This document shows positions 23,398 to 32,978 of a stretch of DNA of 64,000 nucleotides, piece by piece. The position numbers and the translations under genes were made by a program. The stretch lies in the NCBI RefSeq assembly GCF_000196735.1, contig NC_014551.1, forward strand, positions 1,607,001 to 1,671,000, in the 5' to 3' direction. How positions within the stretch are numbered: position 1 is the stretch's first letter; each line of letters starts with the position of its first letter. The notes beneath the pieces are model-generated. The model saw only the letters and a program-made list of their open reading frames with translations. It was not told the DNA's origin and did not search any database. The DNA is from Bacillus amyloliquefaciens DSM 7 = ATCC 23350. GTDB lineage: Bacteria; Bacillota; Bacilli; Bacillales; Bacillaceae.

Positions 23398-23425
23398 TTG
23401 ACTTCTGTTAGAATTGTGCTAAAAT
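23398..23425 (+). promoter_or_regulatory. Promoter of the cysH operon
   Basis: TTGACT at 23398-23403 and TAAAAT at 23420-23425, 16 bases apart, with TG at the extended -10 position. Confidence 0.8.
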
Positions 23426-23444
23426 TTAGTACAAATCTAAAAAG

Positions 23445-23594
23445 CTTATCAAGAGCGGCTGAGGGACTGGACCGATGACGCCCGGCAACCTGCATGTATT
23501 GCAAGGTGCCGCATCCAGAAAAATGCACAGCATTTTGAAGATAAGGGCTATATCGGGTCACTGTCTTTCATTCCGCTGGATTGAAAGTTTTTTT
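23445..23594 (+). promoter_or_regulatory. SAM riboswitch (S-box) of the cysH operon
   Basis: The aptamer starts with CTTATCAAGAG, GGCTGAGGGA and TGACGCCCGGCAAC, the signature of SAM-I, and closes by GATAAG (23540-23545) pairing with CTTATC (23445-23450). A terminator hairpin with arms CTTTCATTCC and GATTGAAAG plus a T run lies at about 23565-23594. When S-adenosylmethionine is high, transcription of the sulfate-reduction genes should stop here. With the pyr terminator and promoter this accounts for most of the 333-base gap; no small gene is seen. Confidence 0.95.
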
Positions 23595-23673
23595 ATGAAA
23601 AAAAGATTGAGGGATAAGACAACCGGCAGAAAACAACAGCTGTTTGATTGTCTCCGGGAGGAGGAAAGAAAAA

Positions 23674-24375
23674 ATGCTAACGTATGACACATGGGAAGAA
23701 CCGGCGATTACATTTCCGGAAGACGATTCCTATAAAGGCGCGCTATCCGTTTTAAAATGGGCGTACGGCCACTACGGAGACCAGCTTGTTTACGCGTGCA
23801 GCTTCGGGATTGAGGGCATCGTCCTGATCGATTTGATTTCTAAAGTGAAAAAAGACGCGGAAATCGTGTTTCTCGATACGGGCCTTCACTTTAAAGAAAC
23901 CTATGAAACGATCGAAAAAGTGAAAGAACGTTATCCGGGACTTAACATCATCCTGAAACAGCCCGGCCTTACGCTTGAGGAACAGGCCGAGGCTCACGGG
24001 GATAAACTATGGGAAAGAGAACCGAACCAGTGCTGCTTCATCAGAAAAATTCTGCCGTTAAGAGAAGCGCTCGCCGGGCGTCCGGCATGGCTGTCAGGCC
24101 TTCGCCGCGATCAAGGGCCGAGCCGGGCGAATACGAATTTCCTGAATAAAGACGACAAGTTTCAATCAATTAAAGTCTGCCCGCTGATCCATTGGACATG
24201 GAAAGACATCTGGAGATATACATCCAAGCATGAGCTGGATTACAATATCCTTCATGATCAGGGCTATCCGAGCATCGGCTGTGAACCGTGCACTTCACCT
24301 GCGTTTACCGCAGAAGATTTGCGCAGCGGCAGATGGAACGGCATGGCGAAAACAGAATGCGGACTGCATGAATAA
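23674..24375 (+). CDS. cysH: Phosphoadenylyl/adenylyl-sulfate reductase CysH
   Basis: A 233-residue enzyme that reduces PAPS or APS to sulfite with thioredoxin. The catalytic cysteine is Cys229 in the C-terminal ECGLHE. The cysteine pairs in QCCFIRK and GCEPC are those that bind a [4Fe-4S] cluster, typical of the Bacillus enzyme that can use both APS and PAPS. GGGAGGAGG precedes the ATG at 23674. It is the first gene of the sulfate operon, behind the S-box. Confidence 0.96.
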   Translation: MLTYDTWEEPAITFPEDDSYKGALSVLKWAYGHYGDQLVYACSFGIEGIVLIDLISKVKKDAEIVFLDTGLHFKETYETIEKVKERYPGLNIILKQPGLTLEEQAEAHGDKLWEREPNQCCFIRKILPLREALAGRPAWLSGLRRDQGPSRANTNFLNKDDKFQSIKVCPLIHWTWKDIWRYTSKHELDYNILHDQGYPSIGCEPCTSPAFTAEDLRSGRWNGMAKTECGLHE

Positions 24376-24387
24376 AGGAGCTGCAAG

Positions 24388-25452
24388 ATGGAATTAGCCG
24401 CTATTTTATTCAGCCTGTTTTTTGCCATGAATATCGGAGCCAGCGGAGCCGCAGCTTCAATGGGAGTCGCTTACGGGTCAGGCGCCGTTAAAAAGAAAAC
24501 GTATGCGCTGATCATCTGCGCAGCCGGCGTCCTGTCAGGGGCGGTTATCGGCGGCGGAGAAGTCGTTAAGACGATCAGCGGCGGAATCATTCCCGAACAG
24601 ACAATTACGCTCACCATCGTCTGCATTATTATCGGGGCGGCGGCGCTATCGTTATTCACGGCGAATGTGCTCGGCATTCCGCTGTCGACGAGTGAGGTCA
24701 CTGTCGGAGCGATTGTCGGTGTCGGCGTCGCATACAAAGTGTTGTTTTTACAGCATCTTCTGGTGATCGTGATCTTTTGGGTGCTTGTTCCGTTTGTCGC
24801 ATTCTGTTTCACGTTTCTCGTATCGAAGGTATTCAGTTATCTGAATATTCGGGTCGTTTCGAATCGGAAACAGAAGATTTTGGGGATTGTGCTGCTTGTT
24901 GCGGGGTTTTGGGAAGCTTTTTCAGCCGGAATGAACAACGTCGCAAATGCGGTAGGCCCGTTGGTTGCGGCCGGCGTGCTCAGCGTGTCCAAAGGGACGC
25001 TGTACGGAGGCGTATTTGTCGCTCTCGGCGCTCTGCTATTAGGACGCAAAGTGCTTGAAACCAACGGAAAAAAGATTACGAGATTTTCAGCCGGCGAAGG
25101 CATCCTGCTTTCCGGAACCGGCGCGGGGCTTGTCATTATCAGTTCCGTCTTCGGTCTGCCTGTCCCTTTGGCGCAGGTGACATCATCATCAATTATCGGT
25201 ATCGGAATGGCCAAAAACGGGCCGAACGTTTTTCATAAAGAAGTCGTAAAAACGATGCTCAAAGTATGGGTCGTTTCCCCGTTCTTGTCACTGTCGATTT
25301 CGTATCTGCTTGTCTCACTGCTGTTAAAAGGAGATTACTATTCCATCTTTATGATGGCCAGCGTGCTTTTGGCATTTGGCGGAGCCGCCAGTCTGATGAA
25401 AGCCATCCGAAAAGAGAAACGCTCTGTCCATGAACAAGGCGGGGGCATCTAA
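24388..25452 (+). CDS. cysP: Sulfate permease CysP (PiT family)
   Basis: A 354-residue membrane protein of the inorganic phosphate transporter (PiT) family. In B. subtilis the equivalent CysP transports sulfate. Two related halves are visible, each with a GAN/GMNN-type signature (FAMNIGASGAAASMG at the N terminus; FSAGMNNVANAVGP in the middle). About ten hydrophobic segments cover the protein. Position between cysH and sat argues for sulfate rather than phosphate as substrate. Confidence 0.93.
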   Translation: MELAAILFSLFFAMNIGASGAAASMGVAYGSGAVKKKTYALIICAAGVLSGAVIGGGEVVKTISGGIIPEQTITLTIVCIIIGAAALSLFTANVLGIPLSTSEVTVGAIVGVGVAYKVLFLQHLLVIVIFWVLVPFVAFCFTFLVSKVFSYLNIRVVSNRKQKILGIVLLVAGFWEAFSAGMNNVANAVGPLVAAGVLSVSKGTLYGGVFVALGALLLGRKVLETNGKKITRFSAGEGILLSGTGAGLVIISSVFGLPVPLAQVTSSSIIGIGMAKNGPNVFHKEVVKTMLKVWVVSPFLSLSISYLLVSLLLKGDYYSIFMMASVLLAFGGAASLMKAIRKEKRSVHEQGGGI

Positions 25453-25500
25453 CTATTAATCTGAGTTTATTTATCTGTTAACTGGGAGGAATAATGAATT

Positions 25501-26649
25501 ATGAGTTTAGCACCGCACGGAGGCACATTAATTAATCGGGTGAATGAGCAGTATGATCTTACATCCGTTCAAAAAGAAATTGAGCTTGATTTGATTTCGT
25601 TCGCTGATTTAGAACTGATCGGAATCGGGGGCTACAGCCCGATTGAAGGATTTTTCACAGAAAAAGATTACGTGTCAGTCGTAGAAAATATGCGATTGGC
25701 ATCCGGTGCCGTCTGGTCTTTGCCGATCACGCTTCCGGTCGATTCGGAAAAAGCGGCTGAGCTTGCCGTCGGAGACACCGTGAAACTGACTTACGGCGGA
25801 GAAACATACGGCGTCGTGGACATCGAAGATATTTATACGCCGGATAAACAAAAAGAAGCCGTTCACGTATATAAAACCAATGATGCCGCGCACCCCGGCG
25901 TGAAAAAACTATTTTCACGCGGCGATACGTATGTCGGCGGGCCGATCACATTAATTAAAAAAGCGTCAAAGCAGTTTCCGGAGTTTACGTTTGAACCTGC
26001 TGAAACGAGACGAAGCTTCGAAGAAAAAGGCTGGAAAACCATCGTCGGTTTCCAAACGAGAAATCCGGTTCACCGCGCTCACGAATATATCCAGAAAACC
26101 GCTCTTGAGACGGTTGACGGCTTGTTTTTGAACCCGCTCGTCGGTGAAACAAAATCAGATGACATTCCGGCGGATGTCAGAATGGAAAGCTACCAGGTGC
26201 TGCTCGATCATTATTATCCGAAAGACCGCGTTTTCCTCGGCGTATTTTTGGCGGCCATGCGGTATGCGGGACCGAGAGAAGCCATTTTCCACGCGCTTGT
26301 CCGCAAAAACTACGGCTGTACGCATTTTATCGTCGGCCGCGATCACGCCGGCGTCGGTGATTACTACGGCACATATGAAGCGCAAGAGCTGTTTGATCAA
26401 TTTACAGCGGAGGAGCTCGGGATTACACCGATGAAATTCGAGCACAGCTTCTTCTGCCAAAAATGCGGCAACATGGGAACGGCCAAAACATGTCCGCATG
26501 ACAGAGAAGACCACGTCATTCTGTCAGGAACAAAGGTCAGAGAAATGCTGAGAAGCGGCGTCATGCCGCCGGCGGAATTCAGCCGTCCCGAAGTTGTCGA
26601 GGTGTTAATTAAAGGGATGAAAACGAAAGAAGAAGCAGGCGTTTCTTAA
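25501..26649 (+). CDS. sat: Sulfate adenylyltransferase (ATP sulfurylase)
   Basis: A 382-residue homo-oligomeric ATP sulfurylase making APS from sulfate and ATP. The active-site motif [12 protein letters not shown] (with HxxH) lies at about residues 184-195, the second motif [13 protein letters not shown] follows, and the [15 protein letters not shown] segment looks like a structural metal site. It has no fused APS kinase; that is the next gene. GGGAGGAA precedes the ATG at 25501. Confidence 0.97.
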   Translation: MSLAPHGGTLINRVNEQYDLTSVQKEIELDLISFADLELIGIGGYSPIEGFFTEKDYVSVVENMRLASGAVWSLPITLPVDSEKAAELAVGDTVKLTYGGETYGVVDIEDIYTPDKQKEAVHVYKTNDAAHPGVKKLFSRGDTYVGGPITLIKKASKQFPEFTFEPAETRRSFEEKGWKTIVGFQTRNPVHRAHEYIQKTALETVDGLFLNPLVGETKSDDIPADVRMESYQVLLDHYYPKDRVFLGVFLAAMRYAGPREAIFHALVRKNYGCTHFIVGRDHAGVGDYYGTYEAQELFDQFTAEELGITPMKFEHSFFCQKCGNMGTAKTCPHDREDHVILSGTKVREMLRSGVMPPAEFSRPEVVEVLIKGMKTKEEAGVS

Positions 26650-26662
26650 GGAGGAAAAAAGA

Positions 26663-27256
26663 GTGACAAATCGTGATATCGTATGGCATGAAGCTTCAAT
26701 AACGAAAGAAGAATACCAGCAGAAAAATAAGCATAAAAGCTCTATCCTCTGGCTGACGGGTTTGAGCGGCTCAGGGAAATCCACGATTGCAAACGCAGCA
26801 GCGCGCGAACTGTTTGAACAAGGCTATCAGGTCATTGTGCTTGATGGCGATAACATCCGCCACGGTTTAAACAAGGACTTAGGCTTTTCTGATGATGACC
26901 GCAAGGAAAATATACGCCGAATCGGGGAAGTGGCAAAGCTTTTCGTTCAGCAGGGCACCATTGTCATTACAGCCTTTATTTCTCCGTTCCGTGAGGACAG
27001 AGATCAGGTGAGAGAGCTCGTGGCAGAAGGCGAATTTAATGAAATTTACGTGAAATGCGACCTCGATATATGTGAAAAGCGCGATCCGAAAGGTTTATAT
27101 AAAAAAGCAAGAAACGGTGAAATCCCGTTCTTTACGGGGATCGACTCACCGTATGAAGAGCCGAAAGCGCCTGAGCTGGTACTTGATTCAGGCAAATATG
27201 AACGTGAGGAATGCACCGGCAGACTGATTGATTTTGTGAAAAACAGCTTAGCATAA
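26663..27256 (+). CDS. cysC: Adenylyl-sulfate kinase
   Basis: A 197-residue kinase that phosphorylates APS to PAPS. The P-loop GLSGSGKS occupies residues 33-40, DGDNIRHGLNKDLGF follows, and the mobile lid contains YEEPKAPE. The start is GTG at 26663, with AAGGAGG upstream, 13 bases after the sat stop. The gap to sumT (27257-27380) is larger than others in the operon and contains a foldable repeat described separately. Confidence 0.96.
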   Translation: MTNRDIVWHEASITKEEYQQKNKHKSSILWLTGLSGSGKSTIANAAARELFEQGYQVIVLDGDNIRHGLNKDLGFSDDDRKENIRRIGEVAKLFVQQGTIVITAFISPFREDRDQVRELVAEGEFNEIYVKCDLDICEKRDPKGLYKKARNGEIPFFTGIDSPYEEPKAPELVLDSGKYEREECTGRLIDFVKNSLA

Positions 27257-27267
27257 TAAGTCCAAAA

Positions 27268-27334
27268 AGGCCGCGCAATCAGCCGGATATCCCCGCGAAT
27301 GGCGGGATATGGTAAAATAGCTGAAGTGCGGCCT
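27268..27334 (+). other. Nested inverted repeats in the cysC-sumT gap
   Basis: Three helices can stack concentrically. AGGCCGC (27268-27274) pairs with GCGGCCT (27328-27334), and CAGC (27280-27283) pairs with GCTG (27320-27323). The inner hairpin is ATAT-c-CCCGC (27287-27296) with GCGGG-ATAT (27302-27310). There is no T run, so it does not look like a terminator. Function unknown; it may set mRNA processing or stability inside the operon. Confidence 0.5.
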
Positions 27335-27380
27335 CGCGGCTGTTCTGAGAAGATGTCAAAACGGATCGGGGAGACATGCT

Positions 27381-28154
27381 ATGGGGAAAGTATTTATCGT
27401 TGGAGCCGGTCCGGGAGATCCGGACTTATTAACGGTGAAGGCAATGAAAGCCATACAGAAAGCGGACGTTATTTTATATGACAGATTGGTAAACAAAGAG
27501 ATTTTACAGTATGCAAGAGAAGGAGCGGACCTGATTTACTGCGGCAAGCTCCCGGATTTTCACATAATGAAGCAGGATACGATCAACCGTTTCCTCGTGA
27601 AGTATGCGAAAAAGGGAAAAACCGTTGTAAGGCTCAAGGGGGGCGACCCGTTTGTTTTCGGCCGCGGGGGCGAAGAAGCGGAGGCTCTCGCGCAAAACGC
27701 CATTCCGTTTGAGATCGTTCCCGGCATTACATCAGGAATTGCGGCAGCTGCTTACGCCGGCATACCAGTGACGCACAGGGAGGCGAGCTCCAATGTCGCT
27801 TTCGTTACAGGACATTATAAACAAGAAGACGACTTTGAAGAAAAATGGAAAGCGCTGGCGACGGGCATTGATACGCTGGTGATTTATATGGGAATTAAAA
27901 ATATCCGGCAGATTGAAAGAATGCTGCTGGAAAACGGCAGAGACGGCGGCACCCCGGCAGCCTTTATTCACTGGGGGACGACGGACAGGCAAAAAACAGT
28001 CGTCTGCACCGTCAGCACACTTTCAGACACAGTGATAAAAGAAGAGATCAAAAACCCGAGCTTAATTGTCATCGGTGATGTCGTCAATTATCACTGTAAG
28101 CTGGACTGGTTTGAATCTGAACTGAAAAATCTGGATCTGAGCGAGGCGTTGTAA
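27381..28154 (+). CDS. sumT: Uroporphyrinogen-III C-methyltransferase
   Basis: A 257-residue SAM-dependent methyltransferase (YlnD) that converts uroporphyrinogen III to precorrin-2, the first step to siroheme, the cofactor of sulfite reductase. The glycine-rich motif VGAGPGDPDLLTVKA at the N terminus, RLKGGDPFVFGRGGEEA and VPGITSGIAA are family hallmarks. It is a stand-alone methyltransferase, unlike the fused CysG of enterics; the remaining two activities are SirC and SirB next door. GGGGAGA precedes the ATG. Confidence 0.96.
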   Translation: MGKVFIVGAGPGDPDLLTVKAMKAIQKADVILYDRLVNKEILQYAREGADLIYCGKLPDFHIMKQDTINRFLVKYAKKGKTVVRLKGGDPFVFGRGGEEAEALAQNAIPFEIVPGITSGIAAAAYAGIPVTHREASSNVAFVTGHYKQEDDFEEKWKALATGIDTLVIYMGIKNIRQIERMLLENGRDGGTPAAFIHWGTTDRQKTVVCTVSTLSDTVIKEEIKNPSLIVIGDVVNYHCKLDWFESELKNLDLSEAL

Positions 28155-28940
28155 ATGAAGCAGGCGATTTTATACATCGGGCACGGAAGCCGGCTGAAAG
28201 AAGCGCAGACAGAGTCGGCGGCATTTTTAAAAGGGTGCAGGCCGCACGCAGACGCTCCCATTCAGGAAATCTGTTTTTTAGAACTGCAGGAACCGTCTAT
28301 TGAAGCGGGATTTGAAGCATGTGTCAAACAAGGCGCCACTCATATTGCCGCAGTGCCTTTGCTCTTGTTGACCGCTGCCCACGCAAAACATGATATCCCG
28401 GCTGAAATCGCCCGCGCAGCGGCCCGGAATCCCGATATAAAAGTGACATACGGCGTTCCGATCGGAGTGGATGATGAAGTCGTAAAAGCGGTCCATCATC
28501 GCATTGAGGATACCGGAGTGCCGATTGAGCAGGCGAAAGTGGTGCTGATCGGAAGAGGAAGCAGAGATCCGGCGGTTAAACATGCCGTCAGTGAGATTGC
28601 CGGAAAACTTGAGGCGATCACATCTGTTAAAGAAGTCATTCCTTGTTTTTTAACAGCCTGTGATCCGCACTATAAAGAAGTGTTTACCAGCCTTAGAGTC
28701 GATGACGGAGCACCCGTTTTTATCGTCCCGTATCTTTTGTTTACCGGGCTTTTGATGACTGAGATTGAACGGGAAGTCCAAAAGCTTCAAGCGGTCAATC
28801 GGAATGTGCATCTCGCTTCATACTTAGGTTTTCACCCGCATATTAAGCAGGCGTTTTTGAACCGTGTGACAGAAGCTGTTCGAAACCCCGGCGGGCGGTT
28901 TGATTTTAAGGGGGGACAGTATGCTGCCTCTTCACATTAA
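28155..28940 (+). CDS. sirB: Sirohydrochlorin ferrochelatase SirB
   Basis: A 261-residue CbiX/SirB-type chelatase (YlnE) that inserts iron into sirohydrochlorin to make siroheme. The metal-binding His10 is in LYIGHGSR, and two related halves can be seen (the second begins VVLIGRGSRDP), the long CbiX-like form. It starts directly after the sumT stop and overlaps sirC by 20 bases. A cobalt-chelatase role is less likely, given the neighbours. Confidence 0.94.
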   Translation: MKQAILYIGHGSRLKEAQTESAAFLKGCRPHADAPIQEICFLELQEPSIEAGFEACVKQGATHIAAVPLLLLTAAHAKHDIPAEIARAAARNPDIKVTYGVPIGVDDEVVKAVHHRIEDTGVPIEQAKVVLIGRGSRDPAVKHAVSEIAGKLEAITSVKEVIPCFLTACDPHYKEVFTSLRVDDGAPVFIVPYLLFTGLLMTEIEREVQKLQAVNRNVHLASYLGFHPHIKQAFLNRVTEAVRNPGGRFDFKGGQYAASSH

Positions 28941-29409
28941 TCTCAGCGGAAAAAGAATCATCATTGCTGGCGGGGGCAATGTTGCATTAAGAAGGCTGAA
29001 AACGGTGCTTCCGGAAGGCGCTGATATTACCGTGATCAGTCCTGAGGCCCTGCCTGAAATTAAAAAGCTGGCGGATGAAGGACGCATCCGCTGGATTCCC
29101 CGGAGAATTGAAATGAAAGATCTCAAGCCCGCTTTTTTCATTATTGCCGCGACAAATGACCGAGGCGTGAATCAGGAGATAGCCGCAAACGCTTCTGAAA
29201 CGCAGCTGGTCAACTGTGTAAGCAAGGCTGAACAAGGCAGCGTATATATGCCGAAGATCATCCGCAAAGGGCGCATTCAAGTATCAGTATCAACAAGCGG
29301 GGCAAGCCCCGCACATACGAAAAGACTGGCTGAAAACATTGAGCCTTTGATGACTGATGATTTGGCTGAAGAAGTGGATCGATTGTTTGAGAAAAGAAGA
29401 AGACCATAA
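28921..29409 (+). CDS. sirC: Precorrin-2 dehydrogenase SirC
   Basis: A 162-residue NAD-dependent enzyme (YlnF) oxidising precorrin-2 to sirohydrochlorin. It has an N-terminal Rossmann motif, IIIAGGGNVALRRLK, and the SirC/Met8 motifs AATNDRGVNQEIA and VSVSTSGASPAHTKRL. The ATG at 28921 follows AGGGGGGA and lies within the end of sirB. It is the last gene of the cysH operon, before a terminator. Confidence 0.94.
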   Translation: MLPLHINLSGKRIIIAGGGNVALRRLKTVLPEGADITVISPEALPEIKKLADEGRIRWIPRRIEMKDLKPAFFIIAATNDRGVNQEIAANASETQLVNCVSKAEQGSVYMPKIIRKGRIQVSVSTSGASPAHTKRLAENIEPLMTDDLAEEVDRLFEKRRRP

Positions 29410-29446
29410 AAATACCTTGTCTGTCATCAGACAGGGTATTTTTTAT
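29410..29446 (+). terminator. Terminator of the cysH operon
   Basis: The stem AATACC-tt-GTCTG / CAGAC-a-GGGTATT with a TCAT loop ends in a T run just after sirC. Confidence 0.85.
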
Positions 29447-29491
29447 GCTGTCCAGACTGTCCGCTGTGTAAAAAATAGGAATAAAGGGGGG

Positions 29492-31099
<1,608 letters not shown>

Positions 31100-31110
31100 G
31101 GTAATAAAAA

Positions 31111-31160
31111 AACACCTCCAAGCTGAGTGCGGGTATCAGCTTGGAGGTGCGTTTATTTTT
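31111..31160. terminator. Bidirectional terminator between amyQ and rqcH
   Basis: A perfect 14-bp inverted repeat, CACCTCCAAGCTGA (31113-31126) / TCAGCTTGGAGGTG (31136-31149), has A-rich sequence on the left and T-rich sequence on the right. It can stop both amyQ (+) and rqcH (-) transcripts. Confidence 0.95.
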
Positions 31161-32859
31161 TCAGCCGTATGACAAGGTCGGCATCAGGTGTGACAAATAC
31201 GGTATGCTGGCTGTCATAGGTGACAAATCCGGGTTTTGCGCCGTTTGGCTTTTTCACATGTCTGATTTTTGTATAATCAACAGGCACGGAGCCGGAATCT
31301 TTCGCCTTGGAAAAATAAGCGGCGATCGTAGCTGCTTCCAATATGGATTGTTCATCGGGATCGCTGCTTTTAATCACAACGTGGGATCCCGGTATGTCTT
31401 TCGTGTGGAACCATACATCATCCCTTGCGGCGGCTTTTGTCGTTAAATACTCATTTTGTTTATTGTTTTTGCCGACCAGGATCGTCAATCCCTGTGAAGA
31501 TTCATACTGCTCCAAAACAGGAACGTGCTGTTTCTGTTTTTTCTGTCCTCTCTGCTGTTTCGGACGCAGATATTTGCCTTCAACAAGCTCCTCTCTTATT
31601 TCGTGAATATCCTTTGTGGAAGCGGAGGAAAGCTGCTGAATCAGCTGGTCGAAATAAGCGATTTCCTCCTCGGCCAGACGGATCTGTTCTTTTACAACCT
31701 CAACGGAATTTTTCGCTTTTTGATACTTTGTAAAATACATCTGCGCGTTTTCTGACGGTGTTTTGTTCGGATTTAAAGGGATGGCCACCGTCGGACTCTC
31801 TTCATCATAATAATTGATGACATTCGCTTCTTTGTCACCTTTTTTCAGCATATACAAATTCGCCGTCAGCAGTTCGCCGTATAACTGAAATTCTTTCGCG
31901 TTCTCTGAGTAGTCCAGCGTCTTTTCCAGCTTTTTAATCTTATTGGCGTTCTTTTTCCGTTCATTTGCGACAAAACGCTCGAGATCCTGAGCCTGCTGTT
32001 TGACGCGGTCGCGCTCCGCTTTGCCGAAATAAAACCGGTCCAACAGTTCACTCAGTGAGTGAAAGGTGCGCTCCTCTCCATTTACGTGCGTGAGAGACAG
32101 AAGATAAAAGTATTCCTTCCCGGCGGCTGTCGTAATGTTCGGTGTAAACCTGCAATCCTTTACGGCATGGAACATGTCTGTCAGCGTCTTCGGCAGCGTT
32201 ATTTTGTTCGCGAGGCCCGCTCTGTGAACGGCTTCTTTTGCAAACAGCGGAGAAACTCCGGAGAAATGTCTGACAATCTGCTGGTCAAGCCGTCCTTCCT
32301 GAAAACTGAGATAACGCAAAATGTCCTCTTCGTCCGCGGCCAGCGGCGAAATTTTTTCCTGAGCGGGAGGGAGCTTGTAATCATAGCCCGGCAGAACGGT
32401 CCGGTAGCTGTTCATCGATGGAGATAAATGCTTCAGCCCGTCGATGATGGCTCCTTCTCCGTCAGTCAGAATAATATTGCTGTGCCGCCCCATAATTTCA
32501 ACATACAGCGTTCTTACGGTCTCGTCACCGATTTCATTTCTGCTTTTTATGCGGAATATCATAATCCGGTCTAATCCGGCCTGTTCTATTTTCTCAATAA
32601 ATCCGCCTTCTATATGCTTTCTGAGCAGCATACAAAACATTGGGGGCTCGCTCGGATTTTCATACGCCTGGTTCGTCATGTGCACCCGTGAATAGCTCGG
32701 ATGCGCCGATAATAATAATTTATGGTTTTTTCCGTTAGCGCGGATATGGAATATCACATCGTGCTTAAAAGGCTGATGGATTCTCGTAATCCGGCCTCCG
32801 GCGATCCGGCTGTTTAATTCATGTGTCATTCCGTATGTAAACATACCATCAAAAGACAT
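31153..32859 (-). CDS. rqcH: Ribosome quality control protein RqcH (NFACT family, YloA)
   Basis: A 568-residue Rqc2/NEMF homologue that binds split 50S subunits with stalled nascent chains and adds C-terminal alanine tails for degradation. The NFACT-N domain has the family Asp97-Arg98 pair (AGLDRIMIF). A helix-hairpin-helix and long coiled coil (about residues 265-430, with [20 protein letters not shown]) and the C-terminal NFACT-R domain ([18 protein letters not shown]) follow. It was long annotated as fibronectin-binding protein. The start ATG at 32859 is preferred over a GTG three codons upstream, because GAAAGG is correctly spaced only for the ATG. It is transcribed against its neighbours. 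Confidence 0.95.
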   Translation of the reverse strand: MSFDGMFTYGMTHELNSRIAGGRITRIHQPFKHDVIFHIRANGKNHKLLLSAHPSYSRVHMTNQAYENPSEPPMFCMLLRKHIEGGFIEKIEQAGLDRIMIFRIKSRNEIGDETVRTLYVEIMGRHSNIILTDGEGAIIDGLKHLSPSMNSYRTVLPGYDYKLPPAQEKISPLAADEEDILRYLSFQEGRLDQQIVRHFSGVSPLFAKEAVHRAGLANKITLPKTLTDMFHAVKDCRFTPNITTAAGKEYFYLLSLTHVNGEERTFHSLSELLDRFYFGKAERDRVKQQAQDLERFVANERKKNANKIKKLEKTLDYSENAKEFQLYGELLTANLYMLKKGDKEANVINYYDEESPTVAIPLNPNKTPSENAQMYFTKYQKAKNSVEVVKEQIRLAEEEIAYFDQLIQQLSSASTKDIHEIREELVEGKYLRPKQQRGQKKQKQHVPVLEQYESSQGLTILVGKNNKQNEYLTTKAAARDDVWFHTKDIPGSHVVIKSSDPDEQSILEAATIAAYFSKAKDSGSVPVDYTKIRHVKKPNGAKPGFVTYDSQHTVFVTPDADLVIRLKK

Positions 32860-32893
32860 ATAAAACACCCTTTCCTTCTTCCTGCATTCGATA

Positions 32894-32902
32894 ATTATAG
32901 CA
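32894..32902 (-). promoter_or_regulatory. Extended -10 promoter of rqcH
   Basis: On the reverse strand TGCTATAAT forms an extended -10 about 35 bases before the rqcH start. The -35 region is not close to consensus. Confidence 0.6.
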
Positions 32903-32978
32903 TGAAAAGGGACGAGTCAGAATAAGCTTGTTTGTAGAGTGACATCTCTAAAGCGAGCAGGGGGAGTGGACGAGAAGA

